Assembly (NCBI GenBank): GCA_022709405.1 | Contig: JAKLIV010000007.1 | Coordinates: forward strand, 1-51,639 | Length of the DNA: 51,639 bases | Source of the DNA: Spirochaetota bacterium | GTDB taxonomy: Bacteria; Spirochaetota; UBA4802; UBA5550 | Direction of reading: 5' to 3' | In this document: positions 24,877 to 33,800 of the stretch, one piece after another | Position numbering within the stretch: position 1 is the stretch's first letter | How the letters are laid out: the number at the start of each line of letters is the position of its first letter | Translations under genes and position numbers: made by a program | Notes under the pieces: model-generated | Database searches by the model: none | What the model was told of the DNA's origin: nothing | Seen by the model: the letters and a program-made list of their open reading frames with translations, nothing else

Positions 24877-25719
24877 TCAATCCAGCCTGTAAGCAACGAC
24901 CCGGTTGTCGAAAAAAGTGGGAACAAGAAGCGTTTTTTCCTCCGCGATGTATTCAATGTCTGCCGCATTGATCTTCCGCCCGGTCGTATCCTGGAGCAGC
25001 TGAGGCTTCTTTCCCTGCTCGATCACCTGTATCTTCCCCTTCCAGTCGGTAACGACAAACCGCCCGCAGTCGAAAGCTTTGAGACCGTCGATACCCCCGG
25101 TCAGCGGAATGAAGAGCTCGTATTTCCCGTCTGCTGGATTGATTTTGAGGACCCCCTGTTCCGAACCGGCGTAGATGGATCCGTCACTGAAAATCATGCC
25201 GTTAATTCCGGTGAAGTCCTTGAATTCGAGCCATACCGAGATGGACCTTTTCCTCATGATGTAAATCCTGTTTGCCTGCATGTCGGATACATATACGGCC
25301 CCGTCATCATCAACCGCGATGTCGTTGAGAAATTTAGCGCCGTCCGCCTTGAAGGATTCCCTGATCTTACCCTCCAACGCATCCATCACATGGAGCCGAT
25401 CAATGTCCGCCACATAGAGAGTGTTTCCCCTTAGCGCCATCCCCTTGGGCGCGTCCATTCCCGAAATCCATTTGAAATCCAGGATTTTGCCCTCCATTGA
25501 AATCCTCGAAATGAACCCGTCTCCGTCCTTGCCGGTCGGGACGCCGTCGATATTCGAAACATAAAGAACATTGCGTATCGCGTCATGAAGCACGGATTCA
25601 GGCACCCGCAGTTCGCCGGGTGTCGCCCATATTTCAGAGATTGAAACACTCCGGCCGCATGCGCACAACGCCGCCAGTAAACCAGGAAACATCATCGCCA
25701 TGATTGCCGTTTTTTTCAT
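24877..25719 (-). CDS. SMP-30/NHL-type beta-propeller lipoprotein
   Basis: Start set at MKKTAIMA, which has a GGGAGG site and begins a lipoprotein signal ending LCAC (Cys21). The frame continues 54 codons upstream, but that part covers a hairpin-rich repeat and looks noncoding. The mature body (about 260 aa) has repeated propeller strands such as VLYVSNIDGVP, TLYVADID, AVYVSDMQANRIY and SIYAGSEQGVLKI. The pattern matches SMP-30/gluconolactonase or YncE-like six-bladed propellers that bind metals or sugar lactones. Catalytic residues cannot be assigned. Exported to the outer-membrane periplasmic face or the surface. Confidence 0.82.
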   Translation of the reverse strand: MKKTAIMAMMFPGLLAALCACGRSVSISEIWATPGELRVPESVLHDAIRNVLYVSNIDGVPTGKDGDGFISRISMEGKILDFKWISGMDAPKGMALRGNTLYVADIDRLHVMDALEGKIRESFKADGAKFLNDIAVDDDGAVYVSDMQANRIYIMRKRSISVWLEFKDFTGINGMIFSDGSIYAGSEQGVLKINPADGKYELFIPLTGGIDGLKAFDCGRFVVTDWKGKIQVIEQGKKPQLLQDTTGRKINAADIEYIAEEKTLLVPTFFDNRVVAYRLD

Positions 25720-25785
25720 GACCGCCTCCCTATGCGGATGCCAGGGCCACGCCGGGCGTCCTTCCTCCTGCATACCGATAGATAT

Positions 25786-25935
25786 TCTTATGGGCATCTC
25801 TATAAAGCAGGTTTTTGCCCCCTCTTTGATTCTCCCCCTAACAGGGGGAGTTAGTGGGGGTATAAAACCTGATTTAACCAATGGTTATGCCCACAAGGGA
25901 ACATCCAAAATGTAATTTATAGAGGTTCCCTTATT
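25786..25935. repeat. MITE-like hairpin element
   Basis: Nested inverted repeats: TGGGCAT (25791-25797) with ATGCCCA (25887-25893), CTCTATAAA (25798-25806) with TTTATAGAG (25916-25924), CAGGTTTT (25808-25815) with AAAACCTG (25864-25871), and CTCCCCCT (25832-25839) with AGGGGGAG (25843-25850). At the right end AAGGGAAC (25895-25902) pairs with GTTCCCTT (25925-25932). It lacks a gene. The right 50 bp recur at 51131-51180. Probably a small nonautonomous repeat; it spans the false N-terminal extension of the neighbouring lipoprotein frame. Confidence 0.7.
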
Positions 25936-26006
25936 ATATAATTAATGGATTTAAATCGCAAGACAATTACAGCGGTTCCGCTCATTGACGGGCGGCATAC
26001 GGCGTA

Positions 26007-26663
26007 TCAGCAATCCTGCATCTGGCCTGATTCGTGGACAAATACGCCCGTTGCGGACGACGCTGCGTGTTTTATCATGGCACGGGCGACCTTTTCGGCG
26101 CTGATTGAGCGGTAGTTTTTCAGAGGCCCGAAAAAAAACGGGTCAAGCGCACGCATTATCACTGCCGCGATCTTCTCTCCCGGCCTTGATTCGGACCGCT
26201 CGCCGACAAGCAATGAGGGCCTGAATATATGCAGCGAGTCGAATCCGATTTTTTTCAGGTTCCTTTCGAGGTTGCCCTTGACCCTGTTATAGAAAATTCT
26301 CGAGGAACTCGACGCCCCCATGGCCGACACGACAAAGAAACGGCGGGCGCCTCGGGAATATGCCGTGTTTGCGGCAATCAGCGGATAGTCATGGTCGACC
26401 CTGGTGAAATTCTCGCGGGTCACGGCCTTCTTGATGGTCGTTCCAAGGCAGCAGAACACGTCGTCTGCCTTGAATTCCTTAACATGGCTCTCAAGACGGT
26501 CGAAATCGATCAGGACCTCCTTGAGCCTCGCGTGCGTAAGGCCGGAAGGCCTGCGCGTGAGGGATATCACGCGCTCATACAGGCCGCTCTCGAGAAGCAG
26601 GCGCAGGCAGTGCCCGCCGATAAGGCCGGTAGAGCCGACGATGAGAGCAGTCCGTGATTTCAT
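26007..26663 (-). CDS. NAD(P)-binding epimerase/HTATIP2-like protein
   Basis: A Rossmann-fold protein with VGSTGLIGGHCLRLLLE (glycine motif, residues about 9-25) and the second strand VISLTRRPS that would bind the adenine ribose. The YxxxK-type pair occurs as YNRVKGNLERNL, in the position used by short-chain dehydrogenases and atypical SDRs of the HTATIP2/oxidoreductase group. Length 218 aa is short but typical for that group. GAGGT site upstream. It is last in the leftward gene string, 10 nt after the FecR gene. Substrate unknown; it may act on envelope-linked metabolites, but only by association. Confidence 0.87.
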   Translation of the reverse strand: MKSRTALIVGSTGLIGGHCLRLLLESGLYERVISLTRRPSGLTHARLKEVLIDFDRLESHVKEFKADDVFCCLGTTIKKAVTRENFTRVDHDYPLIAANTAYSRGARRFFVVSAMGASSSSRIFYNRVKGNLERNLKKIGFDSLHIFRPSLLVGERSESRPGEKIAAVIMRALDPFFFGPLKNYRSISAEKVARAMIKHAASSATGVFVHESGQMQDC

Positions 26664-26673
26664 ATCAGTTACC

Positions 26674-27711
26674 TCAATATTTTTTTATCTCAGGCTTCAC
26701 GCTGTCAACATCGGCGCCCTTGATGAATTTTTCAGAATCACCCCTGTAGTCTCCCATGATCCTCTCATGCGTCTTTTTGAATTCATCCTTGAGCGTCTGA
26801 ATATCCGCCAGGCTTCGCCTGTGTACTTCAGCGACGCGGTCGGCTTCTTTTTTTGTCTTCTCGAACTCGAGGTATATCCTGTTGTTCGCCTTTCTGAAGT
26901 TGCCCGCGATCATCTCCAGGGCCTGAGCGGCGGTTTCGGCGAGCATAATGTTGTCTTCGACGCCGTCTTCGGCCGACTCGACCGCCTTGCCGGCCTTCGA
27001 AAGATCGTCTCCTGTTTTCGCGGCGCCTACCATTTTCTCCGCGCGGTCGATTTCGGCCCCGTCATCCCCGCTTCCGAGCTCAAGGTTTTTCAGGTAGGCG
27101 TTGTATTTATCGGCGCACTCTTCAGGATTCTTATCGAGCTCCTTTTCTTTTGAATCAAGCCACGCGGCGAGCTCGGCCTGCTTTCCCTTTTCCGGTTTTT
27201 CGGAAACGTTCGATTCGGCCTGCTCTCCCCGCTTGAGGATGACCCTGCCCGAGGCGTTCTCGACAAGGACCTCCCCCTCCTTCACCTGCACCAGCGCGTC
27301 GCCGTTATCTGCCGCTGATATATCAAGCTCGGTGCCCCTGATGGCGCAGACCGCGGTTCCGCCGTACAATCGCCTCGAGCCGTCTGCGAGCTTTTCGAAT
27401 TTTCCGGTAAGCCGGCCCAGTATCAGGGCCGCGCCTTCGGAGCCCTTTATCGACGCGGTTCCGATCCGCACCCTGCTGTTTTCCCGCACGATGATCCTGC
27501 TGTTGTCGCCGTAAACGATCTCGGCCAGTCCGCTCGCGCCTGTCTGTATGACGTCCCCTGACAGCAGCTCGATCCCCGTGCTCACACGCACGTGTTTCCC
27601 GTTACGAAGAATTTTCACCTCTCCGGTGTAAAACGACAGCTGGATCGCGTGGGCGATAACCGAAAAAGACATGATAAGAGCGATGACCATGAATATCCTC
27701 GTGAGCCGCAT
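26674..27711 (-). CDS. FecR-domain secreted protein
   Basis: A signal peptide of about 22 residues (cleavage near IAHA) precedes a FecR domain at about 40-150: TGIELLSGDVIQTGASG, DNSRIIVRENSRVRIG, the GTAVCAIRGTELDIS strand and VKEGEVLV. The region 165-345 is charged, Lys/Glu-rich and helical, probably coiled coil. FecR domains form beta-sandwiches exposed in the periplasm, and in spirochaetes and other bacteria are often fused to or near outer-envelope proteins rather than anti-sigma factors; no sigma factor is nearby. AGGAGG site. It lies 107 nt after the giant CHAT-like lipoprotein gene and is co-directional with it. Confidence 0.87.
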   Translation of the reverse strand: MRLTRIFMVIALIMSFSVIAHAIQLSFYTGEVKILRNGKHVRVSTGIELLSGDVIQTGASGLAEIVYGDNSRIIVRENSRVRIGTASIKGSEGAALILGRLTGKFEKLADGSRRLYGGTAVCAIRGTELDISAADNGDALVQVKEGEVLVENASGRVILKRGEQAESNVSEKPEKGKQAELAAWLDSKEKELDKNPEECADKYNAYLKNLELGSGDDGAEIDRAEKMVGAAKTGDDLSKAGKAVESAEDGVEDNIMLAETAAQALEMIAGNFRKANNRIYLEFEKTKKEADRVAEVHRRSLADIQTLKDEFKKTHERIMGDYRGDSEKFIKGADVDSVKPEIKKY

Positions 27712-27818
27712 AAAATCCTCCTCATGGCTGGATTAAAAAAAGGGGAATAGGTGCCCAGGAACGACGACCATATGCTAATTAATCGTGCAAAGTCCGGGAA
27801 ATACAAGTAAAATATCTG

Positions 27819-30800
27819 CTACTGCCGTGTAAAACCGGGAAGATACAGCCGAATCCCCTGCCAGTAGGCCGGATGGCGGAATCCGTCCCTGCCCGCCAGC
27901 TCCTCAAGCGCCCGGGCATGGGCGTCGATGACGGTCAACCCCTTCCTGAGGCCCGAATAATATCTTTCAGCATAAAATGCGGAGTTTATGTCTTTTTCGA
28001 ATGAGGCGCCGACGATGACCGGTGCGTTATCTGCAATTGACGATACGAGAGCGGCCAGCTCCCGGTCCCCGGATGAAGCCTGCGCACCCACCCAGACACT
28101 CCGGTACGGGCCTCCTTTCAGACAGAGCTCGCCCGCGAGTCCGGCCCCGAGTTCTTCGATCCTGTCGCCGCCAAGCAGCCCGAGAAGATGCAGGCAGTCG
28201 GCCTTTTCATCGCATGCCACGGAAATAGTCGAACCGCTCGCGCGCAGCGCTGCCGCCTCGACCCCGCCGGAAACGTCGTCCGCTACCCGCTTCATTCGTA
28301 TCGCCGCGGTCCGACCGCGCCCGCCGGCGAACCCGTCAGTCGAAAGAAGAAAAACCACCGGCCGGGCCGTGCAGAGCATTTTTTTCTTTCCCGAAATTTC
28401 AAAGGGAAGGGCCGCGAGCCCGCGGTCGGCCAGAACATAGACTATCCCTGAGCCGCCGGCAGCGATCATGTCGGGGAAGAGGTCTTCCATGAGGGACGAT
28501 ATCTCATGGGTGTCGCGCTGGCTTTTCAATCTTTCACCGTAGGCAGTCAGGATATCCTGAGCCCTCCTGAATCCCCCTTCGATGACCGAGGCTTTTCTCG
28601 CATCCGGGGACATCATCCACAAAAAGACATCATCGCCGTTTCCGGCAGCGCAGACGAAGAGCTCTCCCGGTTTCAGGCGCCCGGCAATCTCATCGACGGC
28701 CCTGTCCTCGTCGAAGCCGGCAATTCCGGCGCCGGACGCGCCCCAGGGCAGCCGGGTTTTACACAGAAACACCGCAAGGGCCCGGCCGTGATTGCCGGTC
28801 TTCATCTTGAACCTGATGTACTGGTCGAACATGCTTTCGGTATATCCATACAGCCGGTTGCCGGCATAAACGCCGGGATCCCTGTCGAGCATTGAACGCG
28901 CAGAACTGAAAAGCCTTTCGAACAACTCACCCTGCGAAGGGCCGGCCGCTGTTAGCTTCGAAAGGCGCGCAAGCTCGTTGCGGATTTCGATCATCAGCAG
29001 CCAGTAACGGTCCGCGTCATCCAGCTTCGCCGTTTCGAGTCTCATCGCGCGCTCGTTCGAGGAATCCGTCTTGCCCTGCGCGCTCTCGATGTCGGCTAAA
29101 AGAAGCCCATAACGATAATAGTCAGGACCGCTTATAGACCCCGGCGCGCCTTCTCCGGCGCGGGCGAGCGCCCTGTCCGGGTACCCGGCCCGCAGGAGTG
29201 AAAGCGACTGGCTGAAAATCGCCCTCGATCGCAGGGCAGGCACGTGGATTTTCGGCATCACCCTCGCGCACCATTCATCCATGACCGCGCCGGCCGCCCA
29301 TCCATCACCGCCGGTCCGGGGCACTGCGTCGGCCACGAGCTGCGCGAGGTCCAGCCAGGACCCTGAAACGACCGAATCCAGGACCTCTTTATCGATGAGT
29401 TCACGGGCCTGGCGGGCGGATAGTATCCTGCCGGGCAGGTCAAGCGCGCAGAGCAGACAAGAGGCGCGCGCCTCGGCGGTCTCCAGACCCACAATAGCGT
29501 CCCTGGCCTCAAGCGCCCACCTGTCCGACACTACGCCCCGGCACAGGAAAGACAGTCCCTCCGGCAGAGACATGCTCTCCTGGGCTCTTTCCCCGGACAG
29601 ATAATGCAGCTTGACCGCTTCCCGCAGCCCCAGTGGGATTCCCGCAATGCCTGCTGCAAGGCCGGCCGCTTCCCTTTTCATTCCGAAAGCCGACAGGTAT
29701 TCAGCAGCCAGAAGGCGGAGCCTCCCCCTTTCAACGAGATATTCCTCCTTTTCGCCGGGAAGGACCCTGCCGCGCTCAAAGCCGTCCTGCGCGCACAGAG
29801 CGCTGATCATCGAATAGAATTCACGGTCAGCGGTCCCGGACAGGTCGTTTTCGTGGGATGAAATAAACTCGGCCGCCCGTGCGCAATCTCCGGCAGCGAG
29901 CAGGAGGTAGGCCTTCATCGATACAAGCCGCCTGTATCCGTCATCCCCTGCTGCGGCAAGAGCCAGCCCTGAATCGACCGCTTCGAGCGCCGGCGCTGGC
30001 CTTGAACACAGGAGAAAAGCCCTCGCCTCCTCATACGCAAGCTGCGCTCCGCCTGACGCAGAAAGTCCCCTTTTGTACCGCATGAATACGGCCAGAGCCT
30101 CATCGGGCCTGCCGGCCAGGGCCTCGGCGTCCATTCGCAACCTGATTTCGCGCAACGGGACCTGCTGTCCGGGGGCCTCATGCCGGGCGCTTACGAGGGT
30201 CCCTGAAAAAAATATCCCGGACGAAGATGAGGTGACCGCCGCGGCAGGGCCGTTTTCACGGATTTGACCGAATATTCCGGCAGCTGTTTTGTCATCCGCC
30301 CCGGAAACCAGGGCGACGCACGGCACGCCGCAATAAAGCGCCGCATCGAACAGGGCGGCGATATCGTCCGGAGAATATTTTTTCACGCTGGCGACAAGAC
30401 ACTCGGGCCTGAAGTGCTTCGATTCGTACAGGGCGCCGGCCACGGCCGCGGCCCTTCCCGTTCGGGTAATGACAGCCGGGTATTGCAGCATGCTTTCGTC
30501 ACCTGAGGGCTGATCTCCGAATATGCCGTGGTCAGGGCCGAGCGCGAGCGGCTCACGAAGTGAAATGTCCCCCATGGTTTTGATTAGGCCGATCCTGTCG
30601 ATTGACGGCACCAGCATGGCGGGCAGCGCGGAGACTGATCCCTGCGATCGTTTTTCTATCAGCGCGCAGACTGGAGCGTTCAGGAGAAGGTATCTCTTTC
30701 CGGCCCCGTCGGGATATCCGATCACCGCGCCGCCAGTCTCCATGGTAAGCTTCTCCATTGCGACCCTGCCTCTGAACAGGGTGACAAGATAGTACCTGTC

Positions 30801-33800
30801 ACGGAAGAACATGATCTGTGACACCGATATGTCCTTATATTCCGGCAGCGATGCACCGGCAGGCACGACATAGGGCGGCCTCCGAAGTCCGGAAAGCCTG
30901 GCCCTGAGGGCGGCGAGCCTTTTCCCGGCCTGGTCGCGGCCGAGCAGCGCTTTACGGTAAACGTCCGATTCGGGCTCCTCCCCTCTGCGAGCCAGCGCCG
31001 CCAGCGAGCTTTCGGCATCCAGAACCGACGCCTGGGCCAGCGCGTACTCACGGTACATTCCGGCTTCGCCGGCAGGGAGTACGGGCTCAAGCTCCTGATA
31101 CCGCAGAGCGCCGAGGATCATGCCCCCGTAATCCGAAACCGCCAGCGCGCCCCGCGGGTCGCCCGCCTCGAGCATCAGCCCTGCGCAGGTTTCAAACGCG
31201 CTTTGTATTTCGGATGCGTAGCCTGCAAACGCGATCGGGGTCTCGGCCGCCAGATCGAGCGCAGTGCGTAAATATTCCCATGCAGCGACGCGGAAATCAT
31301 CCCCCTCGACCTCCCTGCCCGCTCTCGCAAGAAACAACCCGGCCCGGATGCATGACTTGAACCTGAGTTTCCTGTCGCCGGTCCTTTCGCTGATCTCGAC
31401 TGCGTCTATCAGCGACTCGTACGACTCGTCATGCATGAAAAGCTTTTCGTGGCACAGGGCGGCGTTGAGAAGCATTCTCGCCTGGAGAGAAAAGTCACCT
31501 GCGCGCTCCGCAGTTTTCTGTGCAGATAAAAACAGATCGAGCGAAGAGGAATATATGCGGTAAAGCTCTTCTGCGCGCTCCGCCACGGCCCCTACCGCGC
31601 CTTCTTTTTCGGCCAGCAGTTCTGCCCGGTAATAATTCAGGGTGGCGAGCGCGATATCGATCGACAGGTTTTTTTCGACCTGCTCGCGGATAATGGCCTC
31701 TTTGACAGCGGCAGTTTCCCGGGGCTTGACCTTCCTTCCCTCGGCCTTTGCCCTTTTCCCGAGGGATTTCATCTCCTCGGCGTAGCGTGCGTCGAAATAT
31801 TCGCCCCGATACGACTGCAGGCTTGCGGCGAGAGCGTCACTTTCGGCCCCGGCGTTAGCCAGGACCATGCTTTTGTTCTCGATGATATGTGCATAGCAGT
31901 TTGCGAGGTTCATGGTGGATGAGAACATGCCTTCCAGGTTTTTTCTTTTCAGCGAATCGTTCCTCGCCCGGGTAAAGAGGCTTACGGCATCGGCGTATTT
32001 ACCCCTCCGGAAAAAGTTCCACCCGAGATTGTTGATCGCAGTCGCCATGGCCCTGCCGTCCATCTCCCTGGAGCCTTTCTTCAGCAGCCTGATCTTCTCC
32101 TCGATAAACCGGGCCGCAGCCTTGAGGCCGCCCTGACGCTCCGCAAGGTCGGCCTGCATTGAAAGGTTCAGGAGCTTCTTGTCCCTGGCGTCGAGCTCCC
32201 TGAAAAGAATGCTCTCTCCGATCACGAGCGAATCCACGCCGAGGTTCATGACAGGAGAATTGCCCATTCCGAAAAATTTCAGTCTTACAGGGTATTTTTT
32301 CGTGTCGTCGGCATAACGCGAAAGCATTTCCCAGGCATCTTTCAGGTATTTGCCGGCGCTCCCGTAATCCCCGATCCCCATCGAGCACCAGGCCATCTCC
32401 TGTTTGTACCTTGCCCGATCGAATTCGATCGAATAACGGTCGCAGTGGCGGATGATCCTGTCGTACCACGCAAGCGCCTCGGCATACCGGCCCTCGGTGC
32501 GGCTGAAGAGCGCCATATAGCGGTACAGTATGAACAACTGGCCGGCCCGGTCGTCTTCGGGCTTCGATCCGCCGCGGGACTCGTAGTGCGCGATGACCTT
32601 CTGCATGACCGCTCCGGCCCTTTCGGTGTCGCCCTGCTGCCACAGGCAGTACGCCCGGTGAAAATTGAAAAGCGCCTCCCCGAGCGGCGATCCGAATTTT
32701 CTCTTTATTTCGGCCGCCCTGCCGTAATGATAGGACGCGCGGGCGTAGTTCGTGAGAAGGAAATATGCGTTGCCGAGGTTCAGGTGGATGTCTCCCTCCT
32801 TTTCCCGGTCGGAATCCTCGTTGTTCATGGCAAGGGCTTTCTCGAGCATGGGAATGTTTTTTTCCAGCAGGTGCTGCGGGAAATACCGGTCCACCGCCTT
32901 CCTGCTAGCGGAAGACTGCTCCCTCATGACGTCGAGCTTCTGGTTGATCCAGCTCTGCAGGATATACGGGTCGACATATGAATCATCGATGAACAGGGAC
33001 CAGTCGCAGTGCATGACCGATTCTTTCAGCAGCGCCGTCGGCTCCGCCGTGTTCGGCCCGGCCGGCCCTGAGGAGACTGCCCCGCTTTCGGCGTCCATGG
33101 CCCTTCGTGCGAGAACATAGGCCAGTCCGTACATGTGCGCCTTGTCGAAATCCATGCGCGCCTTGGCGAGGCCATCCCGGTATTCCTTTTCGGCATCGTC
33201 GATGCCCCGACGCCCCCCGGCCTCGATCGTCGCGTCGATGTACAGCACGTGGGCGATCGAAGAGTGCCGGTTGTATATTGTCTCGAACTTCCCGAGCCGG
33301 TGGATGAAACTCATCAGGGACACGTATTTTCTGAAAAGCTCAGATCTGCTCCCCGGAGTTCCCTTCCCGGGAACGGTTTCCTCGTAATACCGCACCAGCC
33401 ATTCCAGGCGCCGCATGAAATCCGCGTCCTTCCATTCGATGCGATACCTGCTCAGTGCATTATGATAATACACCGCCGCGCTGTCAGGGTCGCCGCCCTG
33501 CTCCTTGATCCTTCCAATGAGAGTGTTCGAGAGATAGCCCACCAGACTCGCGGGCTTGGTCGCATCCAGGGCCTGGGCCAGATACTCGAAGGATGGCGCG
33601 AGATCCCCCGCATCATACAATGCCTTGCCCATGGCGTAAAAAAGGAGTGACTGGATCTGCCTGTTCCCGGCATGGACGGCAAGCTTGCCGCTTATCTGAT
33701 TTTCCCTGGCCGCGGCGCTTCTGACCGCCTGCGCCAGTTCGAGCGTCTTGAGCATGACTTCGTTGACCTGGTAGTACTGCCCCTTTTCGAGCACCTCGAG

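Noticed and set aside
25720..25881. 54-codon N-terminal extension of the propeller lipoprotein frame
   Set aside because: Covers most of the MITE-like hairpin. The internal Met has a good RBS and begins the signal peptide.
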